DNA of 64,000 nt, taken from contig CAWBGY010000005.1 in assembly GCA_963788505.1 (NCBI GenBank), positions 1,240,001-1,304,000 on the forward strand. The letters are read 5' to 3'. Positions 33,449-41,969 of the stretch are shown piece after piece. Each line of letters opens with the position of its first letter. The stretch's first letter is position 1. Both the position numbers and the translations under genes were made by a program. The DNA is from JAIQFF01 sp963788505. GTDB lineage: Bacteria > Acidobacteriota > Terriglobia > Terriglobales > Acidobacteriaceae. The notes beneath the pieces were generated by a model. The model saw only the letters and a program-made list of their open reading frames with translations. It ran no database searches and had not been told where the DNA came from.

Positions 33449-33712
33449 TCAGCAGCACCTTGGGCGGCGCGCCTTTGCGGCTTCGTATTCCTGGCGAAAG
33501 GCAGCGTAGGCTGCGCGGGAGGATACCAATTTCTTCTGATTCAGGAAGCGCGCATAGGCCGCCTCGTCGAAGATTTCGCGCAGGGCGGCAGAAAAAACGC
33601 GGCAGCAAGACTCGAGCCGGGATGCCAGCGATCGGATGGCTCGTCCGGCATTGGCCCATGAGGTCGCGCCGGGCTCGACGGTTGCGCCACAGTCGCGCGA
33701 TCGGTAGCTCAT
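33449..33712 (-). CDS. YbdD/YjiX-family small protein
   Basis: The ATG at 33712 overlaps the cstA stop (ATGA). The 87-residue product has the family helix REIFDEAAYARFLN (cf. PDYDRYVAH in YbdD) and ends in the characteristic Cys pair (RPRCC). In Escherichia coli, YjiX and YbdD are needed with the BtsT and CstA transporters for pyruvate uptake. The coupled order here fits that role. A longer upstream frame was rejected in favour of the coupled start. Confidence 0.85.
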   Translation of the reverse strand: MSYRSRDCGATVEPGATSWANAGRAIRSLASRLESCCRVFSAALREIFDEAAYARFLNQKKLVSSRAAYAAFRQEYEAAKARRPRCC

Positions 33713-35745
33713 CCCTGCTCCTCCGCAAACTGTGTGGCCACGAACGGCGCCTCTTTTACCCTGGCCGGCTTGCGGCCGGAGACCACTCGCGTCCACTCGA
33801 CTGCCGACTCGATCAGGATCAATCCGACCATCACGATCAAGGTTCCGGTCACAACCGCGTCGACACGATCGTTAAAGATCAGCCGGGCATTCGGGACAGC
33901 GCTCGACGCCAACTGCGCGGCATGCGACAGGAAACCGATGCGCGGATTGGGATCAAAAATCTTTTGCCACGACGCGGTGAAAGTCACGGCAACCAGCCAC
34001 ACCAGCGGCGCCAGGGTCACCGCCGCAAACCGCGCTTTGCCCATCTTGATGATGATGGTGGTAGCCACACAGAGTGCGACCGTGGCCAGCAACTGATTCG
34101 CGATCCCAAACAACGGCCACAGGGAGTTAATGCCGCCCAATGGATCCTTGACGCCTTGCCACAGAAAGAATCCCCAGGCTCCCACGATCAAGGCGCTGGT
34201 CGCCAGAATGGACGGATACCAACTGGTGCGGCCCAGCGGCTTCCACACGTGTCCGAGAGCGTCCTGCAGCATGAAACGTCCCACGCGCGTGCCGGCGTCG
34301 AGAACAGTGAGAATGAACAGGGCTTCGAACATGATGGCGAAGTGGTACCAGATCGCCATCAGGGCCTGTCCTCCCAGGCTGTTGGAGAAGATGTGGGCCA
34401 TTCCGACGGCGAAAGCGGGGGCTCCGCCGGTGCGGTTGTAGAGCGTCTGCTCTCCCACGGATTGGGCCAGCGAGTGCATTTCGGCGGCGGTGATGGGAAA
34501 TCCCCAGTTGCTGATGGTCGCGACCGCCGCTTCCGGCGCCTGGCCAACGATGCCCGCGGGACTATTGATCGCGAAGTAGATTCCGGGCTGCAGCACGCAG
34601 GCCGCGATCATGGCCATGATGGCAACCAGGGACTCGGCAAGCATCGCGCCGTATCCCACCATGCGGGTCTGGGTCTCACGCCGGATCAGCTTGGGAGTGG
34701 TGCCGCTCGAGATCAGCGCGTGAAATCCGCTGATGGCGCCGCACGCGATCGTGATGAACGCGAAAGGAAACACCTTTCCGGCAAACACCGGCCCCGAGCC
34801 GTCAATAAAACGTGTGAGCGGAGGCATGTGCAGCGTTGGACGCAGGGCGATAATCCCCAATGCCAGCAGGCCAATGGTTCCCAGCTTAACGAATGTGCTC
34901 AGGTAGTCGCGCGGGGCCAGCAGCAACCAGACCGGGAGCGCCGAAGCGGCGAATCCGTAAATTACGATCAGAATTGCGAGTGCGGGGGCCGAAAGGGTAA
35001 ACCAGCCGGCCACCGCCGGAGTTTGGGAAATCCACTGTCCGCCCCAGATCGCGAGCATCACCAGGGCGAAACCAAGCACCGAAGTCTCCAGTACTTTTCC
35101 GGGCCGCAGCGTACGCAGATACACACCCATCAGAAGCGCGATGGGAATGGTCATGGCGATGGTAAATGCGCCCCAGGGACTGGACTTGAGCGCGTTGACC
35201 ACGACCAGGGCGCAGACTGCGAGCAGAATCACGATGATGCTGATCACGGCGAGATAAGCCACCAGTCCGCCCAGCCGGCCAATTTCCTCGCGCGCCATTT
35301 CGGTGAGCGACTTGCCATCACGCCGCACGGAGAACAGCAGAATCACGAAGTCCTGCACGCAGCCCCCGAAGACCGCGCCCGCGAGTATCCACAAGGTCCC
35401 GGGGAGATAGCCGAATTGTGCCGCCAGCACTGGGCCGACCAGTGGTCCAGGGCCGGCGATGGCGGCGAAATGGTGTCCGAAGACGACCCATTTGTTGGTG
35501 GGAACGAAGTCGCGGCCGTTTTCCAGGCGCTCAGCTGGAGTAGCGCGCAAGGCGTCCAGGGTCAGCACCTTGGCCGCAATGAATTTGCTGTAGAAGCGGT
35601 ACCCCACGGCGTAGGTGCAGAAGGCCGCGACTACCAGCCACATGGCGTTGATTTGTTCGCCTCGGTGTAAAGCGATCGTCGCCACAGCCAGCGCGCCCAG
35701 AACAGCGACGGCCAGCCAGATCAGGATGCTCAATGGTTTCGGCAT
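33709..35745 (-). CDS. cstA: Carbon starvation protein A, pyruvate/peptide transporter
   Basis: The ATG at 35745 begins MPKPLSILIWLAVAVLGAL. The 678-residue protein has about eighteen membrane helices and conserved CstA segments FVPTNKWVVFGHHFAAIAGPGPLVGPVLAAQ (read in two parts: near residues 70-100), LTEMAREEIGRLGG and ACGAISGFHALISSGTTPK. Family members carry pyruvate or peptides and respond to carbon starvation. It is followed by, and overlaps, the ybdD-like gene. The upstream in-frame extension to 35877 lacks support. Confidence 0.93.
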   Translation of the reverse strand: MPKPLSILIWLAVAVLGALAVATIALHRGEQINAMWLVVAAFCTYAVGYRFYSKFIAAKVLTLDALRATPAERLENGRDFVPTNKWVVFGHHFAAIAGPGPLVGPVLAAQFGYLPGTLWILAGAVFGGCVQDFVILLFSVRRDGKSLTEMAREEIGRLGGLVAYLAVISIIVILLAVCALVVVNALKSSPWGAFTIAMTIPIALLMGVYLRTLRPGKVLETSVLGFALVMLAIWGGQWISQTPAVAGWFTLSAPALAILIVIYGFAASALPVWLLLAPRDYLSTFVKLGTIGLLALGIIALRPTLHMPPLTRFIDGSGPVFAGKVFPFAFITIACGAISGFHALISSGTTPKLIRRETQTRMVGYGAMLAESLVAIMAMIAACVLQPGIYFAINSPAGIVGQAPEAAVATISNWGFPITAAEMHSLAQSVGEQTLYNRTGGAPAFAVGMAHIFSNSLGGQALMAIWYHFAIMFEALFILTVLDAGTRVGRFMLQDALGHVWKPLGRTSWYPSILATSALIVGAWGFFLWQGVKDPLGGINSLWPLFGIANQLLATVALCVATTIIIKMGKARFAAVTLAPLVWLVAVTFTASWQKIFDPNPRIGFLSHAAQLASSAVPNARLIFNDRVDAVVTGTLIVMVGLILIESAVEWTRVVSGRKPARVKEAPFVATQFAEEQG

Positions 35746-36012
35746 GAGGTTTGACCGGGATATTGTGGCGAATCCCTCGTCCCGGCGCAATCGGCAAGAG
35801 AGGCTCCCGCCAGAGTAGCGCCGGAGCATTGCTAACGACGAGTAGTCGGCTGCCGTCAGGCGCTCCGAACGGAACAAAAATGCACCATTTAGTGGTAATC
35901 TTTTATGTTCCGTTGCAAGCGATTACAGCAGAGGTGTATCCAGCGTTTTTGCATCGGCTCAGCCGAGGCGCGGGCGCCGGACCATCATCTTGCACCGATT
36001 GAGGAGCAGGCG

Positions 36013-37092
36013 ATGAAAGTTGGCATACTCACCGGCGGAGGCGACTGCCCCGGATTGAACGCGGTGATACGCGCCGTGGTGCGCAAAGGTTGTTTCCATT
36101 ACGAGGACGAATTCGTGGGCTTTCTGGAAGGCTGGCGCGGCGTGGTTGAAGACAAGAGCATGCCGTTGGATCTGGCCAGCGTAGGCGGAATTCTTCCACG
36201 CGGCGGCACCATCCTTCGCACTTCGCGCACCAATCCCGCGAAGAAAGCGGATGGGTTGGAAAAATGCGTAGCCACGCTGAAGCAGCACAAGATCGAGGCC
36301 CTGATCGCGATCGGCGGCGATGACACCCTTTCCGTGGCCCAAAAGCTGCATGAGAAAGGCGTTGATGTGGTAGGCGTCCCTAAAACCATCGACAACGACC
36401 TGGCCGGCACCGATTTCACCTTCGGATTCGATACGGCGGTGAACATCGCCACCGAGGCCATCGACCGGGTGCACACCACGGCGGAGGCGCACAACCGGGT
36501 GATGGTGGTAGAAGTCATGGGACGGGATGCCGGCTGGATCGCCATGTACAGCGGCATCGCCGGCGGCGCCGATGTCATTCTGATTCCTGAAATTCCTTTC
36601 GATGTTGATAAAGTCGCGGAAACCATCCGTCTGCGGCACGCGCGTGGCCGCTACTTCAGCATTGTGGTGGTGGCGGAAGGGGCGAAATTCTCCACCGATG
36701 TTGATCCCAAGCATGGGGCACCCATTGTGATCGACATGGGCAAAGACGAATTCGGACATGCGCGGCTGGGCGGAATCGCCGCCATCCTTGCCCGCGAGAT
36801 CGAGCGCCGCACCGGTTTTGAAACCCGGACCGTTGTGCTGGGACATGTGCAGCGCGGCGGATCCCCCAGCGCCTTCGACCGCATGCTGGCGACGCGCTAC
36901 GGTTTGGGAGCGATCGACATGGTGCATCGCAACGAGTTCGGCTGCATGGCGGCCCTTCGCGGGAACAAGATCGTTTCCGTACCCCTGGCGGATGCCATCG
37001 CCAAAAACCGTACCGTCGACCAGGAAACAATTGATGTGGCCACCGGCATCCTCGACAAGCTGACCACGGACAAAGTGGCGGTGGGAAAGTAA
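36013..37092 (+). CDS. 6-phosphofructokinase, PPi-dependent type by motif
   Basis: PFK phosphorylates fructose 6-phosphate at C1. The ATG at 36013 follows GAGGAGCAGG and gives 359 residues: KVGILTGGGDCPGLNAVIR at the start, LIAIGGDDTLSVA near 100-112, PKTIDNDLAGTDFTFGFDTA near 125-145 and EVMGRDAGWIAMYSG near 170-185. The Asp of GGDD (Gly in ATP enzymes, GGDGS) and the Lys of PKTIDND (Gly in ATP enzymes) are the positions known to select pyrophosphate over ATP. So this is probably the reversible PPi-PFK. It could be a mixed-substrate group III enzyme. Confidence 0.9.
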   Translation: MKVGILTGGGDCPGLNAVIRAVVRKGCFHYEDEFVGFLEGWRGVVEDKSMPLDLASVGGILPRGGTILRTSRTNPAKKADGLEKCVATLKQHKIEALIAIGGDDTLSVAQKLHEKGVDVVGVPKTIDNDLAGTDFTFGFDTAVNIATEAIDRVHTTAEAHNRVMVVEVMGRDAGWIAMYSGIAGGADVILIPEIPFDVDKVAETIRLRHARGRYFSIVVVAEGAKFSTDVDPKHGAPIVIDMGKDEFGHARLGGIAAILAREIERRTGFETRTVVLGHVQRGGSPSAFDRMLATRYGLGAIDMVHRNEFGCMAALRGNKIVSVPLADAIAKNRTVDQETIDVATGILDKLTTDKVAVGK

Positions 37093-37129
37093 GTCCGCCC
37101 GAAGTCTGAAGTCCAAAGTCTGACGCCCG

Positions 37130-38827
37130 ATGAACATGGCTGGATTCTATGCCCGCCTCGCGCCGTCATTGCTTCAGATTATCGAGCTGAGCCTGGTCAT
37201 CGTCGCGTTGGCGGCAATCGCCTTCGCGGCGCGTGCGACAGGCGGCGTGAGACAACGGCTTGCGGGCTTTGAGTATGTGGAAAGCCGCTTTCGGCGGCTG
37301 GCGCGGAGAAAAACCTTATCCGTTGTTGTAGTCGGACTGCTGGTGGTTCTCCTGCGCGTTTCTCTGATTCCTGTCCTCGGAATTCCCGCGCCTCGCTGGA
37401 ATGACGAATTCAGCTATCTGCTGGCGGCCGACACTTTCGCTCACGGACGCGTGACCAATCCTCCACATCCGATGTGGATACACTTCGAGAGCTTCCACAT
37501 CATTCAGCAGCCGACCTACATGTCGATGTACCCTCCGGCAGAGGGTCTGGTTCTGGCTGCCGGCGAGCGGCTCGGACAACCGTGGGTCGGTCAGTTGATC
37601 GTTACCGCGCTCATGTGCTCGGCCCTCACCTGGATGCTCCAGGGATGGCTCCCTCCAGCGTGGGCGCTTTTGGGCGGCATGTTGGCTCTGCTGCGCCTGG
37701 GATTACTCAGCTATTGGATGAATGGCTACTGGAGCGCCTCTGTGGTTGCTCTTGGCGGGGCCCTGGTATTGGGAGCCTTGCCGCGCCTGAAAAAACATGC
37801 CCGCATAAGGGACGCGCTCATCATGGCCGCCGGTCTTGCCATTCTGGCGAACAGCAGGCCGTATGAAGGACTGGTGTTCAGCCTGCCGATCGCCGCTGCG
37901 TTCGTGATCTGGATATGTGGCAAGCGGCGCCCGGCATTTTCGGTTTCTGTCGGACGGGTCGTATTGCCCATCATTCTCTTTCTCGCCGTGACCGGTGCCG
38001 GGATGGGTTACTACTACTGGCGAGTCACGGGCAGTCCCTTTCGCATGACGTATCAGGTGAATCGCGGCACGTATGCGACGGCGCCCTATTTCCTGTGGCA
38101 ATCGCCCCGGCCGGAGCCGGTCTACCAGCACGCGGTGATGCGCGATTTCTATCGCTGGGAGCTGCACCGTTTCATGGAATACCGAACCTTGACCGGCGCC
38201 GCCAGACACACCTGGGACAAGGTGGTGGGATCGTGGAAGTTTTACTGTGGACCCCTGCTTACGATCCCCCTGCTGGCCTTCCCCTGGATTCTGCGCGACC
38301 GGAAAATGCGGTTCCCCCCTATCGCCGGCGCAGTCTTCGTGCTTGGCCTTGCAGTGGAAACCTGGACCCTGCCGCACTACGTGGCCCCGGCCACCGGGCT
38401 CATTTATCTTGTGCTGCTGCAGTGTATGCGTCATTTGCGGCTGTGGCGCTGGCGCGGACAGCCGATCGGAATTGCCATGGTGCGGGCCATCCCCGCGATC
38501 GCATGCGCAATGGTTTTGCTGCGCGTTGGCGCAGTAGTGGCGCATGCGCAGATCGAGCCCGCCTGGCCTCGGGGGAATCTGGATCGTCTGGCAATTGTGC
38601 GCCAGTTGGATGCCACGCCGGGACAGCATCTGGTGATCGTAAGCTATGGTCCCCATCATGATGTGGATTGGGAATGGGTGTACAACGCCGCGGACATCGA
38701 CGCCGCGAAGGTGGTTTGGGCCCGCGACATGGGCAGCCGCGATAACCAGGAATTGCTCCGGTATTTTCACGACCGAAAAGTGTGGTACTTGAACGGGGAC
38801 CAGTCTCCGCCGGGGCTGGAGCCATGA
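37130..38827 (+). CDS. Polytopic membrane protein, GT39-like glycosyltransferase
   Basis: The 565-residue protein has about ten membrane helices. After the first comes an external acidic loop, PRWNDEFSYLLAADTFAHGR; Asp-Glu in this position is typical of GT-C glycosyltransferases, which use polyprenyl-phosphate sugars. The C-terminal region (HLVIVSYGPHHDVDWEWVYNAADID) is soluble. Acceptor unknown. The stop overlaps the start of the next gene (ATGA), so the pair is coupled. pfk lies 37 nt upstream but is functionally unrelated. Confidence 0.75.
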   Translation: MNMAGFYARLAPSLLQIIELSLVIVALAAIAFAARATGGVRQRLAGFEYVESRFRRLARRKTLSVVVVGLLVVLLRVSLIPVLGIPAPRWNDEFSYLLAADTFAHGRVTNPPHPMWIHFESFHIIQQPTYMSMYPPAEGLVLAAGERLGQPWVGQLIVTALMCSALTWMLQGWLPPAWALLGGMLALLRLGLLSYWMNGYWSASVVALGGALVLGALPRLKKHARIRDALIMAAGLAILANSRPYEGLVFSLPIAAAFVIWICGKRRPAFSVSVGRVVLPIILFLAVTGAGMGYYYWRVTGSPFRMTYQVNRGTYATAPYFLWQSPRPEPVYQHAVMRDFYRWELHRFMEYRTLTGAARHTWDKVVGSWKFYCGPLLTIPLLAFPWILRDRKMRFPPIAGAVFVLGLAVETWTLPHYVAPATGLIYLVLLQCMRHLRLWRWRGQPIGIAMVRAIPAIACAMVLLRVGAVVAHAQIEPAWPRGNLDRLAIVRQLDATPGQHLVIVSYGPHHDVDWEWVYNAADIDAAKVVWARDMGSRDNQELLRYFHDRKVWYLNGDQSPPGLEP

Positions 38828-40035
38828 ATATTGACTCCTGGCTCACGGCCAGGCGCGTCTTTATTCATGGCCTGCTGCTGGCCGTCTGTCTCTGGACTGT
38901 TTATGCGGTGGACATGTCCACGCCGGGATTGCTCGACCGCAACGGCCTGGTCAAAGGCACGGATTTCTTACATTTTTACACCCTGGGAAGCCTTGCGTTG
39001 CGCGGCCGGGGAGATCTCCTCTACAACATACGGGCCCAGGCCGAACTGGCGCGCGCTTTCGTGGCGCAGGCGCCGAATAGTTTGTACGTTCCGCTTTACG
39101 GGCCGCAGGTCTCATTGTTTTTTGCACCCTTCGCCCGGTTGCCGTACGGATGGGCCTTGACCGCGTGGCTGGCGGTGAACATCCTGGTCTACGCCTTCTG
39201 TTGCCGCGCCGTGTGGAAGACTTGTGCGAGTCTTCAGAGGTATCGCTGGACAGTTCTGATTCTGGCGATTGCTTTCCCGGGATTTTTTCACCTGCTGGCC
39301 TGGGGACAGACTTCTGGCCTCGCCCTGCTCTGTTTCACGCTGGCTTATCTCGCCCTGCGACGCGATCGGACACTACTCGCGGGCCTGGCCATTGGCTCAC
39401 TCATCTTCAAGCCCCAGCTGGGATTGGCCGCGGCAGTTGTTTTTCTGCTCGCGCCCGAATGGAAGGTTGTGATTGGCGCCGTGGGGGCCGCCTCCATCCA
39501 GCTTGGGTTGGCCTGGATGCACTACGGCACCGAGGTCATGCGCACTTACTTCCACGCGCTGACGCATCTGGGAGAAGTCTTGCCGTTGCTTGAACCGCGG
39601 CTTTACCAGACCCATTCATTGCGCTCCTTCTTTTCTCTGCTGCTGCCATGGCCGCGCGTCGCCCTCGCGTTATACGCGGTCTGTGCCCTGGGCATACTCG
39701 TCCTGGCAGTTCAATGCTGGCGGCGGAAAGGACCACTGCCGATTCGTTTTGCGGCGCTATTGTTCGCCACGGTTCTGGTGTCACCGCATTTGACCGTCTA
39801 TGACCTGGTGATTCTGGCACCAGCATTCCTGCTGCTCAGCGATTGGGCGCTGGCACATCGGGAACAGCAGCTTGCACGCCGGATTCAGCAGCTCCTGTAT
39901 CTCTGCTATCTGTTGTTCCTGATGGGACCGTTGGCGCGGATGACTCACTTGCAGCTTTCGGTGGCGGCAATGACAGCGCTGATGTGGATCTGCTGGCGGA
40001 TTTCCGATCTACCATCTCTCAAGTTGTCATCCTGA
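38824..40035 (+). CDS. GT87-family (DUF2029) membrane glycosyltransferase-like protein
   Basis: The ATG at 38824 overlaps the previous stop. The 403-residue protein has about ten helices; KGTDFLHFYTLGSLAL early (an Asp after the first helix) and GLAIGSLIFKPQLGLAAAVV mid-protein are typical of DUF2029 proteins, which include polyprenyl-phosphomannose-dependent mannosyltransferases. The last residues LSS and TGA stop are encoded by the left end of repeat copy D. It probably works with its partner on a surface glycan. Confidence 0.82.
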   Translation: MNIDSWLTARRVFIHGLLLAVCLWTVYAVDMSTPGLLDRNGLVKGTDFLHFYTLGSLALRGRGDLLYNIRAQAELARAFVAQAPNSLYVPLYGPQVSLFFAPFARLPYGWALTAWLAVNILVYAFCCRAVWKTCASLQRYRWTVLILAIAFPGFFHLLAWGQTSGLALLCFTLAYLALRRDRTLLAGLAIGSLIFKPQLGLAAAVVFLLAPEWKVVIGAVGAASIQLGLAWMHYGTEVMRTYFHALTHLGEVLPLLEPRLYQTHSLRSFFSLLLPWPRVALALYAVCALGILVLAVQCWRRKGPLPIRFAALLFATVLVSPHLTVYDLVILAPAFLLLSDWALAHREQQLARRIQQLLYLCYLLFLMGPLARMTHLQLSVAAMTALMWICWRISDLPSLKLSS

Positions 40036-40253
40036 GCGGAGCATTCCCATTCGCTTGCGAATGGAAATGCGGAGTCGAAGGACCCCTATGACCTGCACAT
40101 CACCGTCGGCATGGGCGCGTTCTGCCGAATGGAAAATCACTCGAACCGCAGTTTGTTGAAACAGGAAGGGATCCCCACGACTTCGCTCGGGGCAAGCTCT
40201 TCGACTGCGCGACGGCTTCGCGAAGCGAAGCCGTCACTGCGCTCAGGATGACA
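40025..40253. repeat. Composite inverted hairpin repeat, copy D
   Basis: The left unit (40025-40088) has a stem around CATTCGC/GCGAATG. The right unit (40167-40253) has an extra GAC-CTCGGGG hairpin and the perfect stem GACGGCTTCGC/GCGAAGCCGTC. The centre is 78 nt. The two convergent genes on either side both end in the outer TGTCATCCTGA of this element. Confidence 0.92.
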
Positions 40254-41085
40254 CGCCGAAAAGAAAAGCTAGCGCCTCTGGAAAGCGTTTGGCCCACTCT
40301 TTTTCACTATGAGTGGCACCCTCGTCAATTCTTACCCGCAGTCGGTCTTCTCTCAACCCCGCGCATCGCAGAACGTGTTCCAGTTCGCGAACATCTGCCA
40401 CTACCTGTTGATCGCGCTCCTCACTTCCCGCCTCTTTCGTTCCAATCGCCATGAATATCCTTGCCGGCCATGACCGGAAGGCGCGACTGGATTTGCGGAG
40501 CTGCCGCTTGGAGATGAACAGAGACGGACTCTCGAGCAACAAACGGCCGAAAACACCCGGGCGGTCCAGAACTGTGTAGAGCGAGATGATCGCGCCCAGA
40601 GACGATCCGCCCAGGCCGGTATTTTCCGGACCGCGCGCGATGCGGTAATGCTGATAGACCAAGGGCATCACCTCGTTCAGCAGAAAATGGGGATAACGCC
40701 TGCCCTGGGGCCGCATGATGGGCGGATGAAAAGACCGGTAGGGCAGGTACTCTCTCGGCCGGTCCTTCTGCGCGTTATCGATGCCCACGATGATCAGAGG
40801 AGGAATTCGGCCCTCGCGAATCAGGCGATCAGCGGCTTCGTCGGCCTGCCAGTCAATTCCGATGTATGCGGTCGCTGGATCAAAAAGATTCTGCCCGTCG
40901 TTCAGATAGAAAACAGGATAGTGCCGGGCCTGGTTTTCGGGCGAGTTATAGCCCGGCGGCAACCAGACCCGCAGCATGCGGGTGTTGCGGAAAATCCGGC
41001 TTTGGAGTTCATGCAGGCGCAACTCTCCCGCCAAATCGGGAGAGTCTTCACGGCCGAATGTTGGGGGCGAGGTTGTTTCGTCCAT
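40243..41085 (-). CDS. Alpha/beta-hydrolase, esterase D/enterochelin-esterase type
   Basis: The 280-residue protein has a beta-sandwich-like start (FRNTRMLRVWLPPGYN), YPVFYLNDGQNLFD and the nucleophile elbow GLGGSSLGAIIS (Ser near 165). A later Asp and the His in DEGATHSEKEWAKRFPEAL complete a probable triad. These enzymes cleave carboxylic esters; the substrate cannot be told. It begins 6 nt after the VKOR-family gene, ending an operon with the lipid kinase and thioredoxin genes. The last codons VSS and stop come from repeat copy D. Confidence 0.85.
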   Translation of the reverse strand: MDETTSPPTFGREDSPDLAGELRLHELQSRIFRNTRMLRVWLPPGYNSPENQARHYPVFYLNDGQNLFDPATAYIGIDWQADEAADRLIREGRIPPLIIVGIDNAQKDRPREYLPYRSFHPPIMRPQGRRYPHFLLNEVMPLVYQHYRIARGPENTGLGGSSLGAIISLYTVLDRPGVFGRLLLESPSLFISKRQLRKSSRAFRSWPARIFMAIGTKEAGSEERDQQVVADVRELEHVLRCAGLREDRLRVRIDEGATHSEKEWAKRFPEALAFLFGVSS

Positions 41086-41091
41086 GGGAAA

Positions 41092-41547
41092 TCAGTCCGC
41101 TCGCCGGACCGCGTGCACCCAGAGCGCTGATGAGAGCACGGCGATGGTGAAAATCAAAGCCAGCGATGACAGGCACAAAATGCACCATGCAAACAGGACG
41201 AAGCCTTCGATGTATGTAAGGTAGAGCGCGAAGCCCAGGCCAGCCAGCGAAGCGATCGCCAACACCGCCGGAACCTCGGCGTGGCTGCGAAAGGCGGTCG
41301 CCAGGATCAAGGTGGCGAGATATCCGATGATTCCGATCAACGCCACCGGAATGCCGCCGATGGTCGAGTAAGTGCTGCGGTTCACGATATCGCAGTTGAA
41401 ATTTTCTCCGACATCGCAGTAGGAAGTCGCCGACCTGCCATAGTGATGGTAGAGCGACAGCGACGAAACCAGCGCACCCGCAAACGCCAGCACAGCTATT
41501 ATGCGGAGAATGCGCCGCGCAAACCGCGCCGTAGCCGGTAACATCAT
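41092..41547 (-). CDS. Vitamin K epoxide reductase-family protein
   Basis: Bacterial VKOR homologues reoxidise Dsb-type disulfide donors using quinones. The ATG at 41547 overlaps the thioredoxin-like gene's stop (ATGA). The 151-residue membrane protein has the loop cysteines CDVGENFNCDIVNRS, a Ser/Thr-containing helix, four or five helices in all, and the active-site WCILCLSS (CxxC). Many bacteria fuse VKOR to a thioredoxin domain; here the two are separate but coupled genes. Confidence 0.9.
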   Translation of the reverse strand: MMLPATARFARRILRIIAVLAFAGALVSSLSLYHHYGRSATSYCDVGENFNCDIVNRSTYSTIGGIPVALIGIIGYLATLILATAFRSHAEVPAVLAIASLAGLGFALYLTYIEGFVLFAWCILCLSSLALIFTIAVLSSALWVHAVRRAD

Positions 41548-41960
41548 GGCAGGCTGCATCCGGTCTTGGCAGCCAGCACTTGCAGCGACTGTGCACCTTC
41601 CTGGCGTTCTCCGTCGGCAAATTGCCAGGTAGGGAAATGCTTTATGCCGGCATCCTTGCACACCGGGGCCTCAGCGCGGGAGCCGGGCATCCCGCACTCT
41701 ACGTACGGGACGTACTGGAACGACGACGCAAACATCTCTTTCTGGTCGGCACAATGCGGGCACCAGTAAGCGCCGTACATCGTCGCCTGCCTTGCGGCCA
41801 AACATTTCGCGAACACATCGAGGCGGCTGCGACGCTTGCGCAATCCCAGGTAAATCACCGCGGCAAAGGCGGCGACGATCAGCACCGCGATAACGATCTT
41901 GCGCGCGGGCGACGATTGCCCTTGTGGCTCTGCCTCGCGATTGTTGCGGTCTTCGGACAT
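41544..41960 (-). CDS. Membrane-anchored thioredoxin-like protein
   Basis: The 138-residue protein has a short charged N-terminus, one membrane helix (KIVIAVLIVAAFAAVIYLGL) and an outward thioredoxin-like domain with the active site YWCPHCADQK (CxxC). The end FPTWQFADGERQEGAQSLQVL matches the cis-Pro and C-terminal part of VKOR-fused thioredoxins. It is the likely redox partner of the coupled VKOR gene and probably introduces disulfides into periplasmic proteins. Start 9 nt from the lipid-kinase stop. Confidence 0.88.
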   Translation of the reverse strand: MSEDRNNREAEPQGQSSPARKIVIAVLIVAAFAAVIYLGLRKRRSRLDVFAKCLAARQATMYGAYWCPHCADQKEMFASSFQYVPYVECGMPGSRAEAPVCKDAGIKHFPTWQFADGERQEGAQSLQVLAAKTGCSLP

Positions 41961-41969
41961 GGAATCTTC

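Noticed and set aside
33354..33728. Alternative minus-strand frame of 124 residues over the ybdD region
   Set aside because: It lies in a different phase and is Arg-rich without motifs. The overlapping frame with the RCC C-terminus and ATGA coupling is the real gene.
33121..35670. Long plus-strand frame of 849 residues opposite cstA
   Set aside because: It is a codon-bias shadow of cstA: rich in Gln, His, Arg and Gly, without domains. The minus strand has a clear transporter.
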